Positions 18,798 to 27,583 of a stretch of DNA of 46,660 nt are shown here, piece after piece. Position 1 is the first letter of the stretch. Every line of letters begins with the position of its first letter. Origin of the DNA: an uncultured Clostridia bacterium (GTDB lineage Bacteria > Bacillota > Clostridia > TANB77 > CAG-508); contig CANQJH010000012.1 of assembly GCA_947624195.1 (NCBI GenBank), positions 1 through 46,660 on the forward strand, read 5' to 3'. Made by a program: the position numbers and the translations under genes. The notes under the pieces are model-generated. The model did no database searches. It was not told where the DNA came from and saw only the letters and a list, made by a program, of their open reading frames with translations.

Positions 18798-20651
18798 TTA
18801 TAGACTTTCTATAATAATTCTTGCTAATTCCTCATTTATTCCTTTTACTTTTGTAATTTCTTCAATGCTTGCTTTTTTGATATTTTCAACACTTCCAAAT
18901 TCTTTTAAAAGAGCTATCTTCTTGACTGTGCCAATTCCTTTTATATCATCTAACTTAGACTTTGTCATTGATTTGTCTCTTAAAAATTTATGATATCCAA
19001 TTGCTGTATCGTGTACTGCATTTTGAAAATTAGTAATCAAATTAAATATATCTTCAGAAATTTGGATTTCTTGTCTGTTTTCATCCATTAATGCTCTCGT
19101 TTGATGTTTATCGTTTTTTACCATACCATAAACTTTTATATCAAGTTTTTTGCCTATCTCTTTTTCAACATTTTTTATAGCGTTTAATGTTGCTTTAATT
19201 TGTGTAATACCACCATCAGCTAAAATCAGATCTGGAAGATTGCCAAAGCCTTTAGAATTATCATATTTATCTTTTAGTTCTTTTGGTAATTTTGCCTTTT
19301 CGTCATTGCTTAGTTTTACTGAGTGTCTGATTCTTCTAGTTACAACCTCTTCCATACATTTAGGGTCATCTTGACCATATACAGTTTTAATTTTAAATCT
19401 TCTAGATAGATTCTTCTTAATCTGACCATCTACCATCACACACATACCAGCAACCATGTATTCTCCAGAAATATTTGAAATATCAAAAGATTCGATTTTG
19501 CGTGGGAGTCTGTCCAAATTTAATGTATCTTTTAAATCAACAATAACATTTTTGTTAGACTTTTCTTTGTTGTCTAAGGTAATCTTGGCGTTATTTTCTG
19601 CCATTTCAACAAGTCTAGCTTTTTCGCCTTTTTGTGGAACTCTTATTTCAACCTTGCGATTTGCTTCATTTGTAAGCCATACTTCTAAAAGTTCTCTTTC
19701 CTCAAAATCATCTCTTACCATTATCTTATTAGGGAAAAATGTTTTTCCTGTATAATACTGTTTTATAAAGTTTGAGGTGATTTCTTTATTTTCTTCATCA
19801 TTTAATCCTTTTAAGAAAAAGTTATCTCTTCCAACCATTTTACTGTTTCTGATATAAAATATTTCTATGCAAATTTCTTGTTCAGTTCTCGCTATGCCAA
19901 TTACATCAATATCATTATCAGATATATTTGAAACCTTTTGCCTTTGAGAAATACTTTCAACTGCAAAAATTTCATCTCTAAGCTGTGCAGCCTTTTCAAA
20001 CTCTTGCTTTTCTGACATGATGGTCATTTCTTTTTTTAGCTCTTTTTGAACTTGTTCTGTTTTTCCTTCTAATATTGCAATAATCTGCTCAATTTGCTGT
20101 CTGTATTCTTCTTGTGAAATATAACCCATACATGGAGCTAGGCATTTTTTTATATGATAATTAAGACAAGGTCTATCTTTATATTTAAAGCTTTTGCATT
20201 GCCTTATTTTAAATTTAGATTTGATAAAGTCAACCATTTCCTTAGCTGCCGTTGCATCTGGATATGGGCCAAAATATTTTGCTCCATCATTTAATATTTT
20301 TCTTGTTATATACACATCTGGGAAATCAGCTTTTACATTTATTTTTATATATGGATATGTTTTATCATCTTTTAAAAGCACGTTAAATTTAGGCATATTT
20401 TTCTTAATTAGATTACATTCTAATATAAGTGCCTCTGCTTCATTGTCACAAACAATATACTCAAAGTGGTCAATTAATGCAACCATATTTAATATTCTTT
20501 GAGTTTTGTTTGTTTTTCTAAAATATGAAGTTACTCTCTTTTTTAAATTAATTGCCTTTCCAACATATATTATTTTGTCATTTTTATCATGCATAATATA
20601 TACACCTGGTTTTTGTGGCAATTTTTTAAGTTCTTTTTCTATATTAAACAT
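18798..20651 (-). CDS. uvrC: Excinuclease ABC subunit C (UvrC)
   Basis: UvrC makes both incisions in nucleotide excision repair after UvrAB loading. The 617-residue protein starts MFNIEKELKKLPQKPGVYIM. It has the GIY-YIG nuclease domain (KIIYVGKAINLKKRVTSYF), a UvrB-binding UVR motif (QEFEKAAQLRDEIFAVE), the RNase H-like 5' nuclease domain (LPDLILADGGITQIKA) and tandem C-terminal helix-hairpin-helix motifs. An in-frame ATG further upstream (20693) would overlap the promoter and is rejected. The mRNA looks leaderless, since TATAAT ends six bases before the ATG and no ribosome site fits. Confidence 0.96.
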   Translation of the reverse strand: MFNIEKELKKLPQKPGVYIMHDKNDKIIYVGKAINLKKRVTSYFRKTNKTQRILNMVALIDHFEYIVCDNEAEALILECNLIKKNMPKFNVLLKDDKTYPYIKINVKADFPDVYITRKILNDGAKYFGPYPDATAAKEMVDFIKSKFKIRQCKSFKYKDRPCLNYHIKKCLAPCMGYISQEEYRQQIEQIIAILEGKTEQVQKELKKEMTIMSEKQEFEKAAQLRDEIFAVESISQRQKVSNISDNDIDVIGIARTEQEICIEIFYIRNSKMVGRDNFFLKGLNDEENKEITSNFIKQYYTGKTFFPNKIMVRDDFEERELLEVWLTNEANRKVEIRVPQKGEKARLVEMAENNAKITLDNKEKSNKNVIVDLKDTLNLDRLPRKIESFDISNISGEYMVAGMCVMVDGQIKKNLSRRFKIKTVYGQDDPKCMEEVVTRRIRHSVKLSNDEKAKLPKELKDKYDNSKGFGNLPDLILADGGITQIKATLNAIKNVEKEIGKKLDIKVYGMVKNDKHQTRALMDENRQEIQISEDIFNLITNFQNAVHDTAIGYHKFLRDKSMTKSKLDDIKGIGTVKKIALLKEFGSVENIKKASIEEITKVKGINEELARIIIESL

Positions 20652-20657
20652 ACTTAA

Positions 20658-20686
20658 ATTATAGCAAAAATTGCAATAAAAAGCAA
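20658..20686 (-). promoter_or_regulatory. uvrC promoter, apparently giving a leaderless mRNA
   Basis: Minus strand: TTGCTT (20681-20686), 17-base spacer, TATAAT (20658-20663). The normal start point six to seven bases downstream falls on the uvrC ATG (20651). It is divergent from the glmS promoter. Confidence 0.6.
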
Positions 20687-20716
20687 CCAGCAAAAATCAA
20701 AGCCACGCAACTGAAC

Positions 20717-20745
20717 TTGCACAATTTATTTTTTTATTGTATATT
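20717..20745 (+). promoter_or_regulatory. glmS promoter
   Basis: TTGCAC (20717-20722), 17-base spacer, TATATT (20740-20745). The leader to the glmS ATG would be about 55 bases, ending in an AAAGGAG ribosome site. That is too short for a glmS ribozyme. Confidence 0.55.
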
Positions 20746-20807
20746 ATATAATATTAAAGAGCGTACATATTGCAACCTGTTAATTAATGTGAAAGGAGTA
20801 ATTAATT

Positions 20808-22628
20808 ATGTGTGGAATTGTTGGATATATAGGAAATAAGAAAGCTACACCTGTTCTTATTAATGGTTTGCTTTCATTGGAATATAGAGGATATGATTCA
20901 GCTGGAGTCGCTGTGCTTAATCCTTCAAATGATAATTACATATTAAACATTATAAAAGATAAAGGTAGAGTTAAGAATTTAGAGGCAAATCCAGAATTAG
21001 AAAATTTAATTGGTAATGTGGGAATTGCTCATACTAGATGGGCTACTCATGGTATGCCTTCAAAAGGAAATGCTCATCCTCATTTAGATAACTCTGGCAA
21101 GTTTGCAGTTGTTCATAATGGAATTATTGAAAATTATCTTGAACTAAAGAATAAGCTTCAAGATAATGGATATAAGTTGTACTCAGAAACTGATACAGAG
21201 GTTATACCAAATTTGATTCATATGAATTACAATGGTGACATTTTAGAAGCTGTTTCTAAAACTATGAAGGAATTAAAAGGAAGTTATGCTATAGAGGTTA
21301 TCTCTCCTCTATTCCCTGATAAAATTGTAATTGCAAAAAAAGATAGCCCTCTTGTTGTTGGAATAGGTAAAGATGAAAACTTCATTGCCTCTGATATTCC
21401 TGCTGTCTTAGCTCATACTAATAACTTTTATTTCATGGATGAAGAAGAAATTGCTGTTGTAGAAAAAGATAAAATTAAATTTTACAACCTTGATTTACAG
21501 GAGGTTCACAAGGATATTAAAAATATTGAATGGGATGCTGAGAGCAGTGAGAAAAATGGTTTTGAAGACTATATGTTAAAGGAAATCTACGAGCAGCCTC
21601 AAGCTATTCGTGAAACCATAGGCTCTAGACTTTCTGTAGATAAACAAGTTGAACTTGGATTAGATGAAATAGATTTTAGCAAATTTAATAAGATTTATAT
21701 TGTAGCTTGTGGTACCGCTATGCATGCTGGAATAGCTGCAAAATACGCTTTAGAAAGATTTTGTAAAATATCTACTGAAGTTGATATGGCTTCAGAATTT
21801 CGTTATAGAAATCCATTAGTTGATGAACATACTTTGTGTATCTTCATTAGCCAGTCTGGTGAAACAGCTGACACAATAGCTGCTTTAAAGTTGGCTAAGT
21901 CAGCTGGTGCTACTACAATCTCTGTAGTAAATGTTATTGGTAGTTCAATTACTAGACTTTCAGATTATACAATATATACACATGCTGGTCCTGAAATTGC
22001 AGTTGCTTCTACTAAAGCTTACACTTGTCAAGTTACACTTCTTAATATTTTAGCAATTAATATTGCTGAATCATTAGGATACAGTTCTAATGAATTAAAT
22101 CAGTTTAAAGTAGATTTATTAGAACTTCCTGATAAGGTAAAGATTGCTTTAGAATCAGCTCAAGAAGTAAAATCATTTGCTGATAAAACATGTACTCAAC
22201 AAGATTTATATTTTATTGGTAGAGGATTAGATTATGCTGTATCAATGGAAGGCTCTTTAAAATTAAAAGAAATATCATATATCCACTCAGAGGCGTATGC
22301 AGCAGGTGAGTTAAAGCATGGCCCTATTGCTTTAATTGAAAATGGAGTTACTGTTATTGGGGTCGCTACTAACCCTGTTACAACTGAAAAAACTCTAAGC
22401 AATTTGGAAGAAGCAATTACTCGTGGTGCAAATGTTTTAGTCGTTACTAATCAAGATATAAGAAATGATAAAATTGGTATGTTATTGCACATACCAGAGA
22501 CACATCCTTATTTATCGCCTATTATTTCAGTTGTACCACTTCAATTATTTGCATATTACATTGCCAAAGCGAAAAAACTAGATGTCGACAAACCTCGTAA
22601 TCTAGCCAAATCTGTTACTGTTGAATAA
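20808..22628 (+). CDS. glmS: Glutamine--fructose-6-phosphate aminotransferase GlmS
   Basis: GlmS makes glucosamine-6-phosphate from fructose-6-phosphate and glutamine, the entry to UDP-GlcNAc and peptidoglycan. The 606-residue protein begins MCGIVGYIGNKKA, whose Cys becomes the N-terminal nucleophile of the glutaminase domain. HTRWATHG and HNGIIENY follow. Two SIS domains carry the isomerase activity (VACGTAMHAG, FISQSGETADT) and the end is DKPRNLAKSVTVE. It has its own promoter and terminator, with no glmS ribozyme. Confidence 0.97.
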   Translation: MCGIVGYIGNKKATPVLINGLLSLEYRGYDSAGVAVLNPSNDNYILNIIKDKGRVKNLEANPELENLIGNVGIAHTRWATHGMPSKGNAHPHLDNSGKFAVVHNGIIENYLELKNKLQDNGYKLYSETDTEVIPNLIHMNYNGDILEAVSKTMKELKGSYAIEVISPLFPDKIVIAKKDSPLVVGIGKDENFIASDIPAVLAHTNNFYFMDEEEIAVVEKDKIKFYNLDLQEVHKDIKNIEWDAESSEKNGFEDYMLKEIYEQPQAIRETIGSRLSVDKQVELGLDEIDFSKFNKIYIVACGTAMHAGIAAKYALERFCKISTEVDMASEFRYRNPLVDEHTLCIFISQSGETADTIAALKLAKSAGATTISVVNVIGSSITRLSDYTIYTHAGPEIAVASTKAYTCQVTLLNILAINIAESLGYSSNELNQFKVDLLELPDKVKIALESAQEVKSFADKTCTQQDLYFIGRGLDYAVSMEGSLKLKEISYIHSEAYAAGELKHGPIALIENGVTVIGVATNPVTTEKTLSNLEEAITRGANVLVVTNQDIRNDKIGMLLHIPETHPYLSPIISVVPLQLFAYYIAKAKKLDVDKPRNLAKSVTVE

Positions 22629-22632
22629 TACT

Positions 22633-22671
22633 AACCCTATTAGTAAATAAAATACTAATAGGGTTTTTTAT
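22633..22671 (+). terminator. glmS terminator
   Basis: A perfect 13-bp stem (22633-22645 with 22653-22665) with a seven-base loop is followed by a run of T on the plus strand, a few bases after the glmS stop. Confidence 0.9.
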
Positions 22672-22722
22672 TTTTGCTTTTTACATATTCATTATGTAGT
22701 AAATTTGTAGAAATTAATTTAT

Positions 22723-22989
22723 TTATATTATTCCAAATATTTTTAAAAGTACTAACAAAACCGCTCCTGGTATTCCAAGTATGCCAACGACTACAGAGTT
22801 TATTATACTAAATCCAATATGGAAATTAAAAGAAGTTCCGACTAAATTAATTAGGAATATAATTAAAGCTCCTAGAAGAGAGTTTCCTATTAGTTTTATA
22901 ATTTTTCTTAAAGGAAATGAAAAATACTTTCCAAATACAATTAATATGGCTATACATGCAATAAATGCTAAAATAATCCTATTGTCCAT
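22723..22989 (-). CDS. bofA: Pro-sigma-K processing inhibitor BofA
   Basis: BofA holds the SpoIVFB protease inactive until the forespore signals, delaying SigK activation. The 88-residue protein is almost wholly hydrophobic with two to three membrane segments. It carries the family stretch NSLLGALIIFLINLVG and the C-terminal SIINSVVVGILGIPGAVLLV. It lies after a yaaL-like gene, as in Bacillus. A 9-bp stem-loop (23014-23050) lies upstream of its start; no T run follows it. Confidence 0.88.
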   Translation of the reverse strand: MDNRIILAFIACIAILIVFGKYFSFPLRKIIKLIGNSLLGALIIFLINLVGTSFNFHIGFSIINSVVVGILGIPGAVLLVLLKIFGII

Positions 22990-23102
22990 CTTTACTCTCT
23001 TTCTTTTTTTAGAACAAGGTTTGATTTAAAATAATTATTTTAAACCTTGTCCTGTCTTTGATTTAATTGTATGATGTACAATATATTTTTATGATAAATT
23101 AT

Positions 23103-23351
23103 TTAAGCTAATTTTTCTACTTCTATTCCTCTTACTTTGGCCAACTTTATTAGATTATCTAATTGTGACTGTATTGACTTGATTTTGTATATATAGTAGT
23201 CAATTAATTCGTTGGTGTTTGCAAATTCAAAATTTCTATTTGCAATAGTTAGTTGCGCTCTAGTATTTATAATATTTCTCAATATTTCTTTCTTTTCTTC
23301 CTCTTCACTCATTTCTATAAAGACTTTATCTGTTAAAAATTTTTCTTCCAT
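23103..23351 (-). CDS. yaaL: DUF2508 family protein, YaaL-like
   Basis: This 82-residue, helical, charged protein contains the family's NTNELIDYYIYKIKSIQSQLDNL region (about 46-68), ending KVRGIEVEKLA. In Bacillus yaaL lies directly before bofA, as here. The function is unknown. No membrane segment is present. The start has only a weak purine-rich site (GGAGGAAAA overlapping) just upstream. Confidence 0.75.
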   Translation of the reverse strand: MEEKFLTDKVFIEMSEEEEKKEILRNIINTRAQLTIANRNFEFANTNELIDYYIYKIKSIQSQLDNLIKLAKVRGIEVEKLA

Positions 23352-23422
23352 TTTTCCTCCAAAATTTTAGCAATTTACACATAATATTATATTCTCAATA
23401 AATTCCAATTATTCAATATATA

Positions 23423-23576
23423 AAAAAATAAATATAGTTATTTTTGAATACGCCGCGCAGCGACCAACCGGAGCGTAAGCGTAGGGCGATTGAAGCAAAT
23501 TACATACAAGTGCCGTTATGGCATTATGGAATTTGCGACAGCAAGGCTTGAAAAAATAACCTATATTTATTTTTTA
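23423..23576. mobile_element. REP/MITE-like element, full copy
   Basis: This 154-base element is bounded by imperfect terminal inverted repeats: AAATAAATATAGTTATTTTT on the left, and on the right the reverse complement of AAATAAATATAGGTTATTTT. The centre is strikingly GC-rich for this genome (CGCCGCGCAGCGACC, GAGCGTAAGCGTAGGGCG). It can fold internally, for example GCAAATT with AATTTGC around TGCC-GTTAT-GGCA. Related pieces lie at 1658-1710 and 4701-4726. No transposase is present, so this is a non-autonomous element or a structured RNA. Confidence 0.6.
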
Positions 23577-23631
23577 ATTATTTTAATTATAATTCATATG
23601 AAAATTTTCATTTTTATTTCTCTTTTCCATC

Positions 23632-23660
23632 TTGTAAAATCTCTAAATAAATGGTAAAAT
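23632..23660 (+). promoter_or_regulatory. serS promoter
   Basis: TTGTAA (23632-23637), 17-base spacer, TAAAAT (23655-23660). The leader would be about 45 bases, so there is no room for a T-box. Confidence 0.5.
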
Positions 23661-23712
23661 ATTAGCTATATTTATAGGCTTTTTGCCTAAATACATTTCA
23701 AGGAGCAATAAT

Positions 23713-24999
23713 ATGATTGATATTAAATTAATTAGAGAAAATCCCGATATGGTAAAAGAAAATATCAGGAAAAAGTTTCAAGATCATAAACTTCCACTTG
23801 TTGATGAAGTAATTGAGCTTGATAAGAAAAACAGAGAAGTTACTTTAAAAGGAGATAATTTAAGAAATAGTCGTAACTCCTTGAGCAGTCAAATTGGTAT
23901 GCTTATTAAAAATGGGCAAAAAGATGAAGCTGAGAAAGTAAAAAAACAAGTTCAAGATATTAATAAGGAACTTGAAGAAAATGAGAAATTAGAAGAAAAA
24001 TATAGTGAAGAAATAAAATCTAGAATGATGAAGATACCAAATATAATGGATCCATCTGTTCCTATTGGAAAAGATGATACTGAAAATGTGGAAGTTCAAA
24101 GGTTTGGAGAGCCTGTTATTCCCGATTATGAAGTTCCTCATCATGCTGATATCATTTCAGCTTTAGGTGGACTAGATAAGGAATCAGCTGGACGTACAAG
24201 TGGCGTTGGATTCTATTATTTACTTGGCAATATAGCAAGACTACATGAAGCAGTACTTGCTTATGCTAGAGATTATATGATAAATAACGGATTTACCTAC
24301 GCAATACCACCATTTATGATACGTTCTGATGTTGTAACAGGTGTTATGTCTTTTGAGGAAATGGATGCTATGATGTATAAAATTGAAGGAGAAGATTTAT
24401 TTTTAATTGGTACATCTGAGCATTCAATGATTGGTAAATTTAAAGATCAGATAATAAAAAAAGAGCAGTTGCCAATTAGGATGACATCTTATTCTCCATG
24501 CTTTAGAAAGGAAATTGGTTCTCACGGATTAGAAGAAAGAGGTCTATATCGTTTGCACCAATTCGAGAAGCAAGAAATGGTAGTACTTTGTGAACCAGAA
24601 GAATCTATGGACTATTATAATAAAATGTGGAAATTAACTGTAGACTTCTTTAGAAGTATGAACGTTCCTGTTAGACAATTAGAGTGCTGTTCTGGTGATT
24701 TAGCAGATTTGAAAGTAAAATCTTGTGATGTTGAAGCTTGGTCTCCAAGACAACAGAAATATTATGAAGTTGGTTCTTGTTCAAACTTAGGTGATGCACA
24801 AGCTAGAAGACTTGGTATTAGAGCCAAAGGTGATAAAGGAAATTATTATTTGCACACTTTAAATAACACTGTTATTGCTTCTCCTAGAGGTTTGATTGCA
24901 GTTGTTGAAAATAATTATAATCAAGATGGAAGTGTAACTGTTCCTGAAGTATTAAGACCTTATATGGGCGGACTTGACAAAATTGAACCAGCAAAATAA
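23713..24999 (+). CDS. serS: Serine--tRNA ligase
   Basis: SerRS charges tRNA-Ser (and tRNA-Sec where present). The 429-residue protein starts MIDIKLIRENPDMVKENIRK and has the long N-terminal antiparallel coiled coil that binds the tRNA variable arm (about 25-105). The class II motifs follow: motif 2 FRKEIGSHGLEERGLYRLHQ and motif 3 in SPRGLIAVVENNY. The ATG at 23713 has AAGGAGC eight bases upstream. The in-frame extension to 23683 is rejected. Confidence 0.97.
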   Translation: MIDIKLIRENPDMVKENIRKKFQDHKLPLVDEVIELDKKNREVTLKGDNLRNSRNSLSSQIGMLIKNGQKDEAEKVKKQVQDINKELEENEKLEEKYSEEIKSRMMKIPNIMDPSVPIGKDDTENVEVQRFGEPVIPDYEVPHHADIISALGGLDKESAGRTSGVGFYYLLGNIARLHEAVLAYARDYMINNGFTYAIPPFMIRSDVVTGVMSFEEMDAMMYKIEGEDLFLIGTSEHSMIGKFKDQIIKKEQLPIRMTSYSPCFRKEIGSHGLEERGLYRLHQFEKQEMVVLCEPEESMDYYNKMWKLTVDFFRSMNVPVRQLECCSGDLADLKVKSCDVEAWSPRQQKYYEVGSCSNLGDAQARRLGIRAKGDKGNYYLHTLNNTVIASPRGLIAVVENNYNQDGSVTVPEVLRPYMGGLDKIEPAK

Positions 25000-25054
25000 C
25001 CTTTCATTTCTAAGTGTTTCTTGCAAGTGAAGTGAGAAAGGAATTAAATTTAAA

Positions 25055-25642
25055 ATGATAGTAAAAAATCCAAAATTTGAAATATCTGCTGTAAGTGAAA
25101 AACAATATCCAAAGGGTAATCTTCCTGAAATAGTATTAGTTGGGAAGTCAAATGTAGGTAAATCTTCTTTCATAAATACAATGATTAACAGAAAAAACTT
25201 AGCTCGCACAAGTAATACCCCAGGCAAAACAAGGCAAATCAATTTTTACAATATTGATGATAATTTTTACTTTGTTGATTTGCCTGGATACGGATATAGC
25301 AAAATGTCTAAAAAAGAACAAGTAGTTGTAGGAAACTTTATTGAAGATTACCTAGTAAAAAGTAGAAATATTAAATTAATAATATTTTTACTAGATATAA
25401 GGCACAACCCTACTGCTGATGATAAATTAATGTATGATTTTATCATACATCAAAACCTACCTTGTATTATTATTGCCAATAAAGCAGATAAAATTGCTGT
25501 TACTAAAGTGGATGCTCAAGTTGATTTACTGAAAGATACATTAAATCCGCTTCACGATTTAACCTTTTTACCTTTTTCATCTGAAAGAAAAATCTATACC
25601 GAAAGAGTATGGGAAGTACTTGATGCTTTCTTAGAAAAATAA
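25055..25642 (+). CDS. engB: Ribosome biogenesis GTPase EngB/YsxC
   Basis: EngB/YsxC is an essential GTPase acting late in 50S subunit assembly. The 195-residue protein has G1 GKSNVGKSS (30-38), the switch I Thr region (TSNTPGKTRQINFY), G3 DLPGYGYSK (75-83) and G4 NKAD. It begins 55 bases after serS and probably shares its transcript. AAAGGA lies 12 bases before the ATG. An unusual double hairpin follows the stop. Confidence 0.95.
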   Translation: MIVKNPKFEISAVSEKQYPKGNLPEIVLVGKSNVGKSSFINTMINRKNLARTSNTPGKTRQINFYNIDDNFYFVDLPGYGYSKMSKKEQVVVGNFIEDYLVKSRNIKLIIFLLDIRHNPTADDKLMYDFIIHQNLPCIIIANKADKIAVTKVDAQVDLLKDTLNPLHDLTFLPFSSERKIYTERVWEVLDAFLEK

Positions 25643-25650
25643 CATATGTC

Positions 25651-25725
25651 AAAAAAATCCTATTTAAGTAAATGCTTACAAAAAATCCTATTTACTTAAA
25701 TAGGATTTTTTGTAAGCATTTACTT
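25651..25725 (+). terminator. Long nested terminator with alternative folds, after engB
   Basis: A perfect 29-bp inverted repeat (25666-25694 with 25697-25725) is separated by two bases. A second copy of its inner arm, upstream at 25651-25668, can pair with CTTAAATAGGATTTTTT inside the right arm. The two folds exclude each other. The inner fold ends in TTTTTT and is a plausible terminator. Confidence 0.7.
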
Positions 25726-25734
25726 GGTACCTTG

Positions 25735-25764
25735 TAAAAAAGAACGTAGGCTATTTGCCTACGT
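25735..25764 (-). terminator. gltX terminator
   Basis: Minus strand: the stem ACGTAGGC (25744-25751 paired with 25757-25764) has a five-base loop and is followed by a T run. It is placed to stop transcripts from gltX, whose stop codon is about 75 bases upstream. Confidence 0.75.
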
Positions 25765-25839
25765 AGTACTTCATAATTTCGAGCCGTACTCTCTTATGTT
25801 TGTATGTATATTAAAACATCGTTTTTTGGATAATTAGTT

Positions 25840-27468
25840 TTATTTTAACCTGTTTTGTAGTCTTGCTACTACCTCATCCTTTCCGAGTACCTTCATTATT
25901 TCATAAAGGTCTGGTGTATTTCTTCTTCCTGTAATAGCAACTCTTAAAACTGTACTTACATCTCCAACATGACCTGGCCACTTTTCTGGATTTTGTTTAA
26001 ATTCCTTTACTTCTCTAGCATATCCACATTTTTCAGCTGTGTCTTTTATTTTGTTAAACCATGTATCTTTGTCGTCATTTTCATCATAAACTTTTAGGTA
26101 CTCTTCTATAACTTTTTTAGCATCCTCGCCTTGAATCTTATCAAAATCAAATTCTTTAGGCTCTTCATACATATAATCAATATTTTCTTTAACCTCTGCC
26201 CATTTTGAAATGTCTTTTCTAGGCTTTTGGTTGCCTCTTTCAATTCCTAATACTTTTAATGAATACTCTTTATCTTTCAACATTGCCAATAGTTCTGGGC
26301 TATATTCCTCTGCCCACTTTAATGATTTTTCATAAACTTCCTCTGCAGACATTTTTGAAATTACAGTTTTCCCTATATCTAAAAGCTTAACCATATCAAA
26401 TAATGCTCCACTAACACTCATTTTGTTTAATTGGAAATCAAATTCTTCTATTGGTTTATCTGGATTTGCTCTTCTCCAATTTTCAAAAGTTGAATTTGCA
26501 ATATTTAATAAATATTCTTTTACTGCTTGTGGTGGTATTCCCTCTTCTTTATAATAAGATACTGCAGCTTCTGGGTCTTTTCTTTTACTTAGCTTTCTTT
26601 TATTTCCATTGTCATTTTTCATTATTGGTGAAATGTGAGCATATTTAGGAGCTCTAAATCCCATTTCTTGAAATAGTTGTAAGTGAAGTGGTACTGATGA
26701 AAGCCACTCATCACTTCTTATAACGTGCGTTGTTCTCATTAGATGATCATCTACTGCGTGTGCAAAGTGATATGTTGGAAGTCCATCAGCTTTAATTATA
26801 ACTATATCTTGGTCATTTTCTGGGAATTCAACATTTCCTTTTATTATATCTTTGTATTTTATTTTTCTATCTTCTCTTCCTGGCGATTTAAATCTTATGA
26901 TGTAGCTTTCTCCGTTTTTTATTTTTTCAGCCATTTCCTCTACTGTAAGGTTCCTGCATTTAGCCCATACACCATAATATCCAGGTCTTATTTTTGCATT
27001 CTCTTGCTTTTGTCTTATTTCTTCAACTTCTTCTGGAGTGCAGAAACAAGGATATGCTCTACCCATTTCTATCATATATTTAGCAAATGCTTGATATATA
27101 TCTTTTCTTAGACTTTGCTTATAAGGTCCATATTCACCTTTTTCTTCGGTGTCAGAAATCATTCCTTCATCTGGCTCCATGTCAAAGTCCTTTAGAGAAT
27201 TAACTATTCCAGTAACACCATTTTCTACTTCTCTTTTTTGGTCTGTATCTTCAACTCTTAAGAAAAATACTCCTCCTGTTTTCTTTGCAGACATCAATGC
27301 TACTAATGCTTGATATAGCCCTCCAATATGTACAAATCCAGTAGGACTGGGAGCAAATCTTGTTACTATTGCTCCCTCCTGTAAATTTCTTGGTTTATAC
27401 TTTTCTTCATAGTATGAAATTGGTTTTGCGTCCGGAAAAATTAAATTTGCTAAATCTTTATAATCCAT
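25840..27468 (-). CDS. gltX: Glutamate--tRNA ligase
   Basis: GluRS charges tRNA-Glu and, in many Firmicutes, also tRNA-Gln for later amidation. The 542-residue protein has the class I HIGH equivalent FAPSPTGFVHIGGL (HIGG at 47-50) and the KMSKS equivalent KLSKR (292-296). It also has LRVEDTDQKRE and a complete anticodon-binding C-terminal region. It is longer than the typical 490 residues, with about 30 extra residues before the class I core. GAGGAG lies nine bases before the ATG. Confidence 0.95.
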   Translation of the reverse strand: MDYKDLANLIFPDAKPISYYEEKYKPRNLQEGAIVTRFAPSPTGFVHIGGLYQALVALMSAKKTGGVFFLRVEDTDQKREVENGVTGIVNSLKDFDMEPDEGMISDTEEKGEYGPYKQSLRKDIYQAFAKYMIEMGRAYPCFCTPEEVEEIRQKQENAKIRPGYYGVWAKCRNLTVEEMAEKIKNGESYIIRFKSPGREDRKIKYKDIIKGNVEFPENDQDIVIIKADGLPTYHFAHAVDDHLMRTTHVIRSDEWLSSVPLHLQLFQEMGFRAPKYAHISPIMKNDNGNKRKLSKRKDPEAAVSYYKEEGIPPQAVKEYLLNIANSTFENWRRANPDKPIEEFDFQLNKMSVSGALFDMVKLLDIGKTVISKMSAEEVYEKSLKWAEEYSPELLAMLKDKEYSLKVLGIERGNQKPRKDISKWAEVKENIDYMYEEPKEFDFDKIQGEDAKKVIEEYLKVYDENDDKDTWFNKIKDTAEKCGYAREVKEFKQNPEKWPGHVGDVSTVLRVAITGRRNTPDLYEIMKVLGKDEVVARLQNRLK

Positions 27469-27583
27469 AATTTTTATCTCCTCGTATAATATGTTTATAA
27501 GGTTTATTTAATATAGAACATACCTTTTTTATATTTTAAATAACCTTTTGTTTGATATATTACAAAATTATATACAATTTTTA

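Noticed and set aside
20753..20807. glmS ribozyme upstream of glmS
   Set aside because: The leader between promoter and ATG is only about 55 bases, and no ribozyme core is present.
23014..23050. Hairpin upstream of bofA as a terminator
   Set aside because: The stem is present, but neither strand has a T run after it, so no terminator is called.
23660..23712. T-box leader for serS
   Set aside because: The leader is about 45 bases, too short for a specifier stem and antiterminator, and no T-box motif was seen.
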